Of a DNA stretch of 64,000 bases, positions 26,347 through 34,159 are shown in pieces. Source of the DNA: Mesoflavibacter sp. (lineage in GTDB: Bacteria; Pseudomonadota; Alphaproteobacteria; UBA8366; Aestuariispiraceae); NCBI GenBank assembly GCA_017792345.1, contig CP051228.1, positions 1,302,001 to 1,366,000 on the forward strand. The letters are read 5' to 3'. The stretch's first letter is position 1, and the number at the start of each line of letters is the position of its first letter. The translations under genes were made by a program, and so were the position numbers. The notes under the pieces were generated by a model. That model was not told the origin of the DNA. It saw only the letters and a program-made list of their open reading frames with translations, and did not search any database.

Positions 26347-27271
26347 GTATTTTTGACAGAACCTCGCGCACCGCCCGCGCCGTGGCGCTGCTGACCCGGA
26401 CATTCGATTCTGCCGTCACCCCCGCGATATGCGGCGTCAGGATCAGATTTGGCAGGCCGTCGAACTTGGCCGCCGCCTCCGCCGTCAGGGGCTCGGTCTC
26501 GAAAACGTCCAGCGCCGCCCCGCCGATCCGCCCCGCCCGCAACGCGTCGGCCAATGCCGCTTCGTCCACCACCCCGCCGCGCGCGGCGTTGATCAGAACC
26601 GCGCCCGGCTTCATCCCGGCCAGGAAGGCCGCGTCGACCAGATGCCGCGTGCCGTCGGTCAACGGCACATGCAGGCTGACCACGTCGCAGCCCCCCGCAA
26701 GGCCGGCCAGAGAAAGATTGTCGACCCCGTCCCATTCCGGCGCATCGGCGGGAACGAAAGGATCGTGAGCGGCCAGGGAAAACCCGAGCCCCCGCGCCAG
26801 CCGCGCGGTTTCCCGCGCAATCGCCCCGAACCCGACCAGGCCGAACCGCTTGCCCGCGCTCTCGCGCCCCATCAGGCGGGTGCGCGGCCATTCCCCCGCA
26901 ATCATCGCCTGCCGGGCATCATAGGCGCCACGCAGCAGGGACATCGCGGTGGCGACGGCATATTCGGCGACCGCCAGATCGTTGGCGCCGGTGGCGGGCC
27001 GGACCTCAATCCCGCGCGCGGCGCAGCCGTCCAGATCGATATTGTCCAATCCGACACCCAGGCGTCCGATCACCCGCACCGTGTCGGCGGCATTCAGCAA
27101 CGCCCCACGCACCTGGGTCCGGTTCCGCACGATCAGGGCATCTGCGCCGGTCAGTGCATCGCAAAGATCGTCAGGCCGGTCGACCAGGCCGGGATCGTAA
27201 ACCACATCGAAATCCCGCCGCAGATCGTCGACCGCAGCCTCGTCCATGAATTCGCTTATGACGATCCGCAA
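26342..27271 (-). CDS. D-isomer-specific 2-hydroxyacid dehydrogenase (SerA-like)
   Basis: 309 residues, NAD-dependent. The cofactor loop is GLVGFGAIARETARL; catalytic residues are Arg in INAARGGVVDE, Glu in ALDVFETEPL and His in LTPHIAGVT. There is no C-terminal ACT domain, so a dedicated biosynthetic PGDH is unlikely; a catabolic or detoxifying 2-hydroxyacid oxidation is more plausible. The start TTG 27271 is chosen because it supplies the first beta strand (RIVISEF); ATG 27247 would remove it. It follows the HlyC-like gene by 12 bp and may be co-transcribed. Its stop overlaps the candidate anthranilate operator. Confidence 0.85.
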   Translation of the reverse strand: MRIVISEFMDEAAVDDLRRDFDVVYDPGLVDRPDDLCDALTGADALIVRNRTQVRGALLNAADTVRVIGRLGVGLDNIDLDGCAARGIEVRPATGANDLAVAEYAVATAMSLLRGAYDARQAMIAGEWPRTRLMGRESAGKRFGLVGFGAIARETARLARGLGFSLAAHDPFVPADAPEWDGVDNLSLAGLAGGCDVVSLHVPLTDGTRHLVDAAFLAGMKPGAVLINAARGGVVDEAALADALRAGRIGGAALDVFETEPLTAEAAAKFDGLPNLILTPHIAGVTAESNVRVSSATARAVREVLSKIL

Positions 27272-27283
27272 GGCCGGCCCCGG

Positions 27284-27766
27284 TCAGGACGCGGAGGAAT
27301 CCACGACGGTCCGATTGCCCGACGCATCGGTGCGGTGGAACTTGAAGGCGGTTTCCTTGAAGACATTCGTCTTCATGTCATCGATCATCGCCTGGGCCCG
27401 CTGTCCGCCGGTCAGGTCGACGACATCGACGATCCAGTGCCGGTCGCCCGATTCCCAATCCTGCGGCCGGATACGGGACGAGCCCTGCATCAGGCGTTCT
27501 TCCGCCTCTTCATTCATCTTCGCCCAGAGGACCAGACCGACCGGGCGGCCGTTCTCATCGCGATAGATGCGGAACTGCTGTTTGATGACCGGCGGCATGA
27601 CCAGCCATTCCAGGTCGCTCATGAAGAAGAAGCGATGCGACGGCGTCATGGCGAACAGCCACGCGATCTCGCCTAGGACAGATGCGACCGTCGGTGCCGG
27701 TTTCTTGGCCGCCGGCTGGGCCTCTTCAACCGTCTCGGCCGCGTCTTCGGATTTCGATTTCGCCAT
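27284..27766 (-). CDS. HlyC-family toxin-activating lysine acyltransferase, no toxin nearby
   Basis: 160 residues. After an Ala/Pro/Lys-rich leader (1-25) comes the HlyC pattern: VLGEIAWLFAMTPSHRFFF with His44 at the place of the HlyC catalytic histidine, PPVIKQQFRIYRDENGRPVG, a WAKMNEEAEERL helix, and DWESGDRHWIVDVVD with Asp114 at the second catalytic position. HlyC enzymes move a fatty acyl chain from acyl carrier protein to lysines of RTX toxins. No RTX protein or type I secretion gene is in the window, so the target is unknown. Family assignment rests on pattern similarity that I judge good. Confidence 0.75.
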   Translation of the reverse strand: MAKSKSEDAAETVEEAQPAAKKPAPTVASVLGEIAWLFAMTPSHRFFFMSDLEWLVMPPVIKQQFRIYRDENGRPVGLVLWAKMNEEAEERLMQGSSRIRPQDWESGDRHWIVDVVDLTGGQRAQAMIDDMKTNVFKETAFKFHRTDASGNRTVVDSSAS

Positions 27767-27913
27767 GATTGGTTCCCCGCCAAGTCGCCTTTGATTTATC
27801 CGGCGCTACGTTCGCAAGAAAACCCGCCACGCGCAACTGCCGCCGCCCAAAAGAATTATGGTTAACAATCAGTTGGGCTGGACGAATGGAACAAGCTGCG
27901 AAACACTCGCATT

Positions 27914-29041
27914 ATGGATCGGGAGTCCTTGACCTATTTGCTGCGTTCCGGCCGGTTCCTCTGCTACGATCCGGGGAACCTGGACACCGTCGTGCAGCGG
28001 CGAAAGACGGAGGCGGAACTGCCGCCCTCCGACGTCATGACCCTGTTCGATTCGCCCTATCTGGCGAAGGCCGTCTTTTTCAAGGAAGCCTATTCCGACG
28101 ACGGTGACGAATTGTCCGTCGGAACCCGCGTCATGTTCGTGTTTAACGAGAATAACGCCTTGGAAGGCGGGGCGTCCGTTACCGCCCAACCGGACGACCT
28201 GGAAGACGCCCTGGCGAAATGGTATGGCGGCAAGGTCAAGATCGACCTCAGCATTCACGATCGGAACGTGTTGGAGGTTTTCTGCAAGACGCCGACCTTC
28301 GACCCGTTCCTGCTGCTCGCCCAGCGGCGCGAGATTGAACGGGACCGGCCGGTCGATCCGACCAGTTTCAGCATCGACGCGGGCACGGCGGAGGATGTCC
28401 GGGCCATCGTCAATGCCCGCGCGACCGCGCTGGTCAATCTGGCAATGGGTGACGATATCGAGGAGAAGCGCATCCGGGCGACCGTCCACGCCCTGGAGGA
28501 AGCCATTTGGCGATGCGAAGCAAACCAGCGCACGGGCCGCCTGTTCCAAAGCCTGGGCGTGCCGCCGGACAAGACGGACCGCATCCTGTTCGCCTGGAAA
28601 GGCATCGCCTATTACGAATACCTTTTCCGGAATTTTGCCACGGATTACGCGGAATTCCTGATCTGGCTGCGCGGCCCGCAATCCGTACCGAAGGATATGG
28701 GGTCACTGGAAAGCCGCCGCGCCTATCGCCTGCAGTCGATGCGGCGGACCGGTCAGACGGTGATGCGCGGCTATTACACCCACGCGACCGAGATCCTGAA
28801 GAAACATGCGGACGCCTATGACGCGCTGCTGGGCGCGGGCAATCCCGAACCGTTTCAAAAGTTCCTGTTGGCGGCGCCCCGCCTGTTCGAAACCCTGGGC
28901 CTGTCCATCGGGTCCTTCGGTCATGCCAGCAATGCCTGGAAGGCATTGACGAACCATGGAAGACGGCCGAACCGAAACGCCGAGGCGCTGGAGGCCTTCT
29001 ACCGTTTCATCTCTACGCTGGCGGCGTCCAAACTGAATTAG
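27914..29041 (+). CDS. Protein of unknown function
   Basis: 375 residues, no signal peptide or membrane helix. The first third is mixed (TYLLRSGRFLCYDPGNLDTVV, RVMFVFNENNALEGG), the rest is helical with aromatic-rich stretches (FAWKGIAYYEYLFRNFATDYAEFLIWLRG). I recognise no family or catalytic motif. ATG 27914 has no obvious ribosome-binding site in the 20 bp upstream. It diverges from the HlyC-like gene with 147 bp between, and the two may share a promoter region; a functional link is not shown. Codon use is like its neighbours. Confidence 0.72.
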   Translation: MDRESLTYLLRSGRFLCYDPGNLDTVVQRRKTEAELPPSDVMTLFDSPYLAKAVFFKEAYSDDGDELSVGTRVMFVFNENNALEGGASVTAQPDDLEDALAKWYGGKVKIDLSIHDRNVLEVFCKTPTFDPFLLLAQRREIERDRPVDPTSFSIDAGTAEDVRAIVNARATALVNLAMGDDIEEKRIRATVHALEEAIWRCEANQRTGRLFQSLGVPPDKTDRILFAWKGIAYYEYLFRNFATDYAEFLIWLRGPQSVPKDMGSLESRRAYRLQSMRRTGQTVMRGYYTHATEILKKHADAYDALLGAGNPEPFQKFLLAAPRLFETLGLSIGSFGHASNAWKALTNHGRRPNRNAEALEAFYRFISTLAASKLN

Positions 29042-29169
29042 GCGCGCGCCTATGACGGCCATTCAAGAATTGGCTACATAACATTGGTTGAATTCTAACA
29101 GTATTTTCTTCATGGTCTAGAAAGGTGGAGAACCGCCGGAACGAGGGGCACGACAAATGGGAGTCCGAA

Positions 29170-29592
29170 ATGGCGCACCGACCTGTCGTACTCGTAGTTG
29201 ATGACAATAAGCCGACCCGTGACCTGATCGGCCAATATCTGGCGGACCAAGGGGCGGACGTTGTAGATGCCAGCGATGGCGACCAGGCGATTGCACTGCT
29301 GGAGCAGCACAAGTTCGATTTGGTTCTGCTGGACATCCTAATGCCAAACCGTGACGGGTTCGAAGTTCTGCGTTGGGCGACGCAGCAGGATTGCACTGTG
29401 CCGATCGTCGCCATCAGTCAGGAACGCGCCGGCTCCACCCAGATGAGCTATGCGGCAATGGCGACCAGCATGGGGGCGGTCAAAGGCGTGGACAAACCGA
29501 TCACGCCGGGCAAGGTCGCCGACATGCTGAAACTGATCGACGATAGTGCGGAAGCATCTCCGGTCATCGAGTCCTACGGGCCGCGCCACTGA
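29170..29592 (+). CDS. Single-domain response regulator (CheY-like)
   Basis: 140 residues forming one receiver domain: acidic pair Asp11/Asp12 (VVDDNKPT), phosphoacceptor Asp55 (LVLLDILMPNRDGF), Ser83 (VAISQE) and Lys109 (GVDKPIT). No output domain, so it signals by protein contact or passes phosphate on. GGGAG 7 bp before ATG 29170 decides the start; the frame is open upstream. Its last 29 bp overlap the end of the convergent Hpt gene. The Hpt protein is an obvious possible partner, but the cognate kinase is not identified. Confidence 0.9.
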   Translation: MAHRPVVLVVDDNKPTRDLIGQYLADQGADVVDASDGDQAIALLEQHKFDLVLLDILMPNRDGFEVLRWATQQDCTVPIVAISQERAGSTQMSYAAMATSMGAVKGVDKPITPGKVADMLKLIDDSAEASPVIESYGPRH

Positions 29593-29923
29593 CCGCCGCC
29601 AACCCTTCTTGAATCTCGCGCGTCAGGCGCGGGATGACATCCTGACGCCTGGATAGGGCACCGCCCCCCTCTTCAATCTCGTACGCAGTCTCCCCTGCGC
29701 CGGTCATTGAAAAGTTTGCCAGCATTCCCTTCAATTCATGCGCCAAGGCGCAGGCTTGCGTTCCGTCCACCGAAGGGTCTGCCAGTTCCGCCAGGATCCG
29801 CTCGCTGGTCTTTTCGACATTGCGTAGCAAAAGGTCGAAGGTCGCTTCGGGAACCGTATCCAGGATCTCCGTCAGCATCGCCCAATTGATCATGTCGTTC
29901 TGGGATTCACCCGTACCGGTCAT
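29564..29923 (-). CDS. Histidine phosphotransfer (Hpt) domain protein
   Basis: 119 residues, all helical, with the Hpt signature ACALAHELKGMLANFSM; His62 is the phosphorylated residue. Hpt proteins shuttle phosphate between receiver domains. Start ATG 29923 is preceded by GGGGGCGG, favouring it over the upstream in-frame start. The gene converges on and overlaps the single-domain response regulator by 29 bp. The 1511-residue hybrid kinase at 49.7-54.2 kb ends in a receiver without an Hpt, so this protein could relay for it; that link is inference. Confidence 0.87.
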   Translation of the reverse strand: MTGTGESQNDMINWAMLTEILDTVPEATFDLLLRNVEKTSERILAELADPSVDGTQACALAHELKGMLANFSMTGAGETAYEIEEGGGALSRRQDVIPRLTREIQEGLAAVSGAARRTR

Positions 29924-30040
29924 ACCGCCCCCTAATAGCTGCAAGCCCTGGACGCCGCACCATTCGGGGTACTATAGCAGCATTTCGCAAGCCGCGCTGC
30001 CTCTGCGGCGATCCGGCGGAAAGTGCAAAAAGGAGTTCCG

Positions 30041-30496
30041 GTGACCAGTCTTTATGTCGATGCCGACGCATGCCCGGTTAAGGACGAAACGATGAAGGTC
30101 GCGGGACGCCACGGCTTGAAGACGATCCTGGTCAGCGATGGCGGACTGAGGCCCAGCCGCGATCCGATGGTTCAGACCGTTGTCGTCGCGCGCGGCGCCG
30201 ATGCGGCCGATGATTGGATCGCCGAGCATATCGGCCCCGGCGACATCTGCATCACGAACGACATTCCGCTTGCGGCGCGTTGTCTGAAGGCAGGGGCCCA
30301 GGCGCTGAAGCCGAACGGCGATGCGTTTTCGGAGGACGGAATCGGCATGGCCCTGGCAACACGGGAGTTGATGCAGGGCCTGCGCGACAGCGGCCAGATC
30401 ACCGGCGGGCCCAGGCCCTTCTCGAAGGCCGACCGCTCCGCCTTCCTCAACGCATTGGAAGTCGCCGTTCAGAAGGCGAAGCGGCAAAAGGCCTGA
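30041..30496 (+). CDS. YaiI/YqxD family protein (UPF0178, DUF188)
   Basis: 151 residues with the family motifs LYVDADACPVKDE at the start, VSDGGLRPSRDPMV, the acidic CITNDIPLAARCL and RPFSKADRSAF near the end. The family has a PIN-like fold with clustered aspartates and no established function. GTG 30041 is preceded by AAGGAG at good spacing and gives the standard N terminus. Its stop codon directly abuts the convergent cobW gene. It is probably unrelated to cobalamin synthesis. Confidence 0.9.
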   Translation: MTSLYVDADACPVKDETMKVAGRHGLKTILVSDGGLRPSRDPMVQTVVVARGADAADDWIAEHIGPGDICITNDIPLAARCLKAGAQALKPNGDAFSEDGIGMALATRELMQGLRDSGQITGGPRPFSKADRSAFLNALEVAVQKAKRQKA

Positions 30497-31534
30497 TCAG
30501 CCGCGGATCGCGCGTTCCACGGCCGCGCGGTCGAAGCCCTTGCGCCCGATCACGACCAGTTCGGTCCGGCGCGCCTCGCCGTCCTTCCAGGCCCGGTCGA
30601 AATAGCGGCGCAGGCGCGGTCCGACCGCCTGAACGACCTCGCGGCGCGGCACACCCGGACGGTCCAGGAACCCCTTGACCCGCAGAATGTCATTCGCCGC
30701 GATCGCCCCCAGGATCCGCTGTTCCAGCGCGTCGGCATCGTCGATGCTCGCCATGGACAGGGTGAAACTGTCGAAATCGTCGTGATCGTGATCGTCTTCA
30801 CCGTCATGGCTGTCATGATGGCTGGGACGGCTTTCCAGATCGTCCTCCGCCGCCGCGTCGAGGCCGAGCAGGACCGCCGGATCGACCGCCGCTTCGCGGG
30901 CACGCACGAACCGGACACCGGGCCGCAGATGGGCCGCCAGATCGGCCTCGATCCGGTCCGCCGATCCGTCGTCCAGCAGATCCAGTTTGTTCAGGATGAC
31001 CATGTCGGCGCAGAGCAATTGATCTTCGAACACTTCTTCCAGCGGATTGTCGTGGTCGAGCGACTCGTCGGCCTCGCGCTGGGCCTGAACGGCGGTTTCG
31101 TCATCGGCGAAACGGCCCTCGGCGACGGCCTTGCTGTCGACAACGGTGATGACGCCGTCGACCGTGACGCGGGCCTTGACCTCCGGCCAGGCAAACGCCT
31201 TCACCAACGGCTTCGGCAGGGCCAGGCCCGAGGTTTCGATCAGGATGTGATCCGGCGGCTGTGGCCGGTCCAGAATGGCCTCGATCGCCGGCAGGAAGTC
31301 GTCCGCCACGGTGCAGCAGATGCAGCCATTGGCCAGTTCCACCACATCCTCTTCGCCGCAGCCCTCGATGCCGCAGCCCAGCAGCAATTCGCGGTCGATC
31401 CCCAGATCGCCGAACTCGTTGATCAGGAAGGCCAGGCGCTTGCCCTTGTTGTTCTCGATCATATGGCGGATCAGGCTGGTCTTGCCGGCGCCCAGGAAAC
31501 CGGTGACGACGGTGGCGGGGATTCTGGCGGCCAT
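30497..31534 (-). CDS. cobW: CobW-type GTP-dependent metallochaperone of the cobalamin cluster
   Basis: 345 residues of the COG0523 G3E GTPase family: P-loop TGFLGAGKTSL, metal-binding CICCTV, ETSGLALPKPLV, VVDSKAV and the guanine-specificity NKLDL. A His/Asp-rich stretch (residues about 235-255, HHDSHDGEDDHDHDD) and a C-terminal CobW_C domain follow. CobW probably delivers cobalt for the corrin ring. ATG 31534 is used; an in-frame TTG lies two codons upstream. It is last in the cobS-phosphatase-unknown-cobU-cobW operon, 8 bp after cobU. Confidence 0.92.
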   Translation of the reverse strand: MAARIPATVVTGFLGAGKTSLIRHMIENNKGKRLAFLINEFGDLGIDRELLLGCGIEGCGEEDVVELANGCICCTVADDFLPAIEAILDRPQPPDHILIETSGLALPKPLVKAFAWPEVKARVTVDGVITVVDSKAVAEGRFADDETAVQAQREADESLDHDNPLEEVFEDQLLCADMVILNKLDLLDDGSADRIEADLAAHLRPGVRFVRAREAAVDPAVLLGLDAAAEDDLESRPSHHDSHDGEDDHDHDDFDSFTLSMASIDDADALEQRILGAIAANDILRVKGFLDRPGVPRREVVQAVGPRLRRYFDRAWKDGEARRTELVVIGRKGFDRAAVERAIRG

Positions 31535-31542
31535 GTTCAATC

Positions 31543-32100
31543 CTATCCTTTGAGACGCAGCGGCAATCCGGCGGCGATGAATTCGACGCGATCCGCAGCC
31601 GAGGCAATTATCTGATTCAAACGGCCCTGCACATCCCGGAACCGTCTGGCGAGCGCATTCTCCGGCACGATGCTGAGCCCGACCTCATTGGAAACGACAA
31701 CCACGGGCCCCGGCGCGGCATTCAGGGCCGCGACCAGATCCGGCGCCTCCGCCTCCGGGTCGCGGTCGGCCAGCATCAAATTGCTGATCCACAGCGTCAG
31801 GCAATCGACCAGCAGCACCGTATCCCGCGCCGACGCGCCGCGCAGGGCCCCAGCCAGATCCGTCGGCGCCTCCACGGTCGTCCAATGCGGCCCCCGCTCC
31901 GCCCTGTGACGGTCGATGCGGTCGGTCATTTCGTCGTCGAAGGCCTGGGCGGTGGCGATATAGACCGGCGACAGTTTCAGATTGCGGTGCAGATCTTCGA
32001 CCAGGGCCAGGGCATGGCCGGTCTTGCCCGACCGCGCCCCGCCCAGGACGAAATAGACCGGGCCGGGTGCCGACCCTGGGGTCGTGCCGGGGATCGTCAT
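31543..32100 (-). CDS. cobU: Adenosylcobinamide kinase / adenosylcobinamide-phosphate guanylyltransferase
   Basis: 185 residues with the CobU P-loop VLGGARSGKTGHA, the YIATAQAFDDEMTDRIDRHRAERG segment holding the guanylylated histidine (HR motif), LLVDCLTLWISNLM and VVVSNEVGLSIVPENALARRFRD. It phosphorylates adenosylcobinamide and attaches GMP, preparing the corrinoid for CobS. Its ATG overlaps the stop of the upstream unknown gene by four bases (ATGA). Full length and all motifs present. Confidence 0.94.
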   Translation of the reverse strand: MTIPGTTPGSAPGPVYFVLGGARSGKTGHALALVEDLHRNLKLSPVYIATAQAFDDEMTDRIDRHRAERGPHWTTVEAPTDLAGALRGASARDTVLLVDCLTLWISNLMLADRDPEAEAPDLVAALNAAPGPVVVVSNEVGLSIVPENALARRFRDVQGRLNQIIASAADRVEFIAAGLPLRLKG

Positions 32101-32609
32101 TCCAGCGGCTCCAACCGCGCCTGCTGCTGAAACGCGCCGTCCACCGCATAAGGCGTGGCCGGTCCGTCGACGACGATGTTGAAGATCATGGAACTGCGGT
32201 TCGGCATCGGGAAGGGGGCGATCTCCACCTGATTCAGACGGGTCTGGACCGCGACCGTTTCCGGCGTGACGCTGCTGCTGCTCTGCGCCGCACGGGCCAG
32301 GAGAACGCGGCTGTCCTCCGGCAGGGTGACGATGACCGGGCGCAGAAACTCTTCCGGCGCGACCGGCGTGTCGGACCGGTTCATCAGGGACACGCGCAAC
32401 AGGACCGCCCCTGCCGGATCGTCCGGCAGCATGTCGCCGAAGGTCGTGCGGAACGTCTCGCCCGCATTATCGGCGGCCTCGCTGTGCCCGATATAGGCGA
32501 TCCGGTACGGCTCCGCCTTCCGCTTGCGGCGGCCGCGAAAGAACACCAGCGCCAGTATCCCGAACAGGATGATCAGAATGAAGACGTCTTGATTGGCCTG
32601 GATATCCAT
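32097..32609 (-). CDS. Unknown membrane-anchored protein within the cobalamin operon
   Basis: 170 residues. One N-terminal membrane helix (DVFILIILFGILALVFF) is followed by a basic stop-transfer RGRRKRK, then a soluble domain with beta-rich pattern (AVLLRVSLMNRSDTPVAPEEF, RPVIVTLPEDSRVLLARAAQ, EIAPFPMPNRSSMIFNIVVDG). This orientation suggests a cytoplasmic C domain. I recognise no family. The start overlaps the phosphatase stop (TGATG) and the end overlaps the cobU start (ATGA), so it is translationally coupled on both sides. Involvement in corrinoid metabolism is guilt by association. Confidence 0.75.
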   Translation of the reverse strand: MDIQANQDVFILIILFGILALVFFRGRRKRKAEPYRIAYIGHSEAADNAGETFRTTFGDMLPDDPAGAVLLRVSLMNRSDTPVAPEEFLRPVIVTLPEDSRVLLARAAQSSSSVTPETVAVQTRLNQVEIAPFPMPNRSSMIFNIVVDGPATPYAVDGAFQQQARLEPLE

Positions 32610-33283
32610 CAGCGGATCGCCTTCCCGCCCGGTGCGCGGGTGCCGGGCAGGCGGTTCACCAGAACGGTTCGCCAGCCGAGCCGGCCGCTGCCGGGGGTCG
32701 GGTCCTCGGCGCCGGTTTCGATCCGGTCGATGCGGGTGATCGAACAATTGTCGATGGTGAAGGACAGGGCGCGTTCCGGATCCAGACCCAGCGCGACGGC
32801 CAGCGCCGCGCGGATGGTCCCGCCATGCGCGACGGCGACCACATGGCGTCCGGGATTTTCGTCCGACACGGCCTCGATCACCGGGGCGACCCGCGCCACG
32901 AGATCGACGAAGCTTTCGCCCCCCGGCGGCCGGTAATGGGCGGGGCAGAGCCAGTAATCGTGGACGATGCGGGGATCCGTCTTCTCCACATCGGCATAGA
33001 ACTGCCCCTGCCAGTCGCCGAAGCTCTGTTCCGCCAGGTCGACATATTCGCGCCGTGGCGGCAGCGCCAGCCCGGCATCCGCGATGGCCTGTGCGGTCTG
33101 ATGGGTCCGCATCAGATCGCTGGTGACCAGCACCGCGTCGCGCGGCAGGATCTCCGCCAGCCCGGCATAGAGCTCCGGGTCGTCCGTATCGCAGGGCAGG
33201 TCCGACCGGCCGTAGATCCGGCCTTCGTTCACGGTGACCGGCGCATGCCGAACCCACCACCAATGCGTAACCGTCACACCCAT
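32609..33283 (-). CDS. Histidine phosphatase, probable alpha-ribazole phosphatase (CobC-like)
   Basis: 224 residues of the phosphoglycerate-mutase-like superfamily: WWVRHAPVTVNEGRIYGRSDLP with the catalytic histidine in an RHA version of RHG, TSDLMRTHQTAQAI, FGDWQGQFYADV and VAVAHGGTIRAAL with the second histidine. Position between cobS and cobU supports removal of the phosphate from alpha-ribazole phosphate or adenosylcobalamin phosphate. Its stop overlaps the next ATG by one base. The C-terminal 40 residues (DPTPGSGRLGWRTVLVNRLPG) are specific to this group. Family certain, substrate inferred. Confidence 0.88.
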   Translation of the reverse strand: MGVTVTHWWWVRHAPVTVNEGRIYGRSDLPCDTDDPELYAGLAEILPRDAVLVTSDLMRTHQTAQAIADAGLALPPRREYVDLAEQSFGDWQGQFYADVEKTDPRIVHDYWLCPAHYRPPGGESFVDLVARVAPVIEAVSDENPGRHVVAVAHGGTIRAALAVALGLDPERALSFTIDNCSITRIDRIETGAEDPTPGSGRLGWRTVLVNRLPGTRAPGGKAIR

Positions 33284-33292
33284 AAAGCCCCC

Positions 33293-34090
33293 TTACAAAC
33301 CGACCGCCGCCAGGGCGGCCAATCCCGCCGCCTCGGCCATTTGCTCCATGCCCCCCAGGGAATCCCCGTTGATGCCGCCCAACTTGCGCCGCGCCAGGGC
33401 CGCGACCGCGGTCACGGCAAGACCCGACGCAAGGATCAGCGCCAGGATCGCCTGCGGCGGGGCGAACCACAAGACCGCCGCGCCGCCGCCAAGCCCCAGC
33501 AGCACCGCCGCCAATGCGACCGCTGCCTCCGGCCGGCCGGCCATGGCCGCCAGCCCTGTCTTGCCTGCGGCGGGAATGAAATGCATGACCGCCGGCAGCC
33601 AGCCGCGGGCGGCGGTATGGACCGCCATCAGGGCCGCACAGGCTGCCGGCGCGCCGAAGCGCATGAGGATGTCAGAAAGGATTGCCGCCTTGAACAGGCA
33701 GACCAGGACCAGCGCCAGGACACCGAAGGCGCCGCTGCGGCTGTCGCGCATGATTTCCAGGCGGCGTTCCGGTGTCGTGCCGCCCCAGAACCCGTCGGCG
33801 CAATCGGCCAGCCCGTCCTCATGCAGCGCGCCGGTTACCAATGCCCCGGCCGCCAGCGCCAGAACGGCCGCCGCCAGGGCCGGCAACCCCAGCGCATCCG
33901 CAGACAACAGGGCCAAGCCGGAAATCAATCCGATCAACGTTCCGGCCAGGGGAAACCCCCAGGCCGCGCGCGAAAGAGGCACGTCACGGAAGGGCACGGG
34001 CAGGCGCGACATGAAGCCGACGGCCACCGCCAGCTCGTCCAAACGGGCGCCGATCCCTGTTCCGCCGTCGAATTGTCTCTTGCCGCTCAT
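33293..34090 (-). CDS. cobS: Adenosylcobinamide-GDP ribazoletransferase (cobalamin synthase)
   Basis: 265 residues, integral membrane. Signature motifs are GFMSRLPVPFRDVPLSRAAWGFPLAG near the start, HEDGLADCADGFWGGTTPERRLEIMRDSRSGAFG (metal-binding aspartates) and GGINGDSLGG near the end. It joins alpha-ribazole to adenosylcobinamide-GDP. ATG 34090 gives the standard N terminus; the much longer open frame upstream is antisense to cobT and is not coding. First gene of the cobalamin operon, divergent from cobT with 69 bp between. Confidence 0.93.
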   Translation of the reverse strand: MSGKRQFDGGTGIGARLDELAVAVGFMSRLPVPFRDVPLSRAAWGFPLAGTLIGLISGLALLSADALGLPALAAAVLALAAGALVTGALHEDGLADCADGFWGGTTPERRLEIMRDSRSGAFGVLALVLVCLFKAAILSDILMRFGAPAACAALMAVHTAARGWLPAVMHFIPAAGKTGLAAMAGRPEAAVALAAVLLGLGGGAAVLWFAPPQAILALILASGLAVTAVAALARRKLGGINGDSLGGMEQMAEAAGLAALAAVGL

Positions 34091-34159
34091 CGTGGCAACG
34101 CTTAAGCCCAAGGGCAAATCGGCGCAAGCGCCGAGAGCCGCAGTTCGGAGGAAATGACG

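Noticed and set aside
32097-33470. 457-residue frame extending the unknown cobalamin-operon protein upstream
   Set aside because: The extension overlaps the histidine phosphatase gene in another frame; the TGATG junction at 32609 shows the real start.
34091-34159. Cobalamin riboswitch before cobT or cobS
   Set aside because: The divergent gap is only 69 bp and no B12-box-like sequence is visible.
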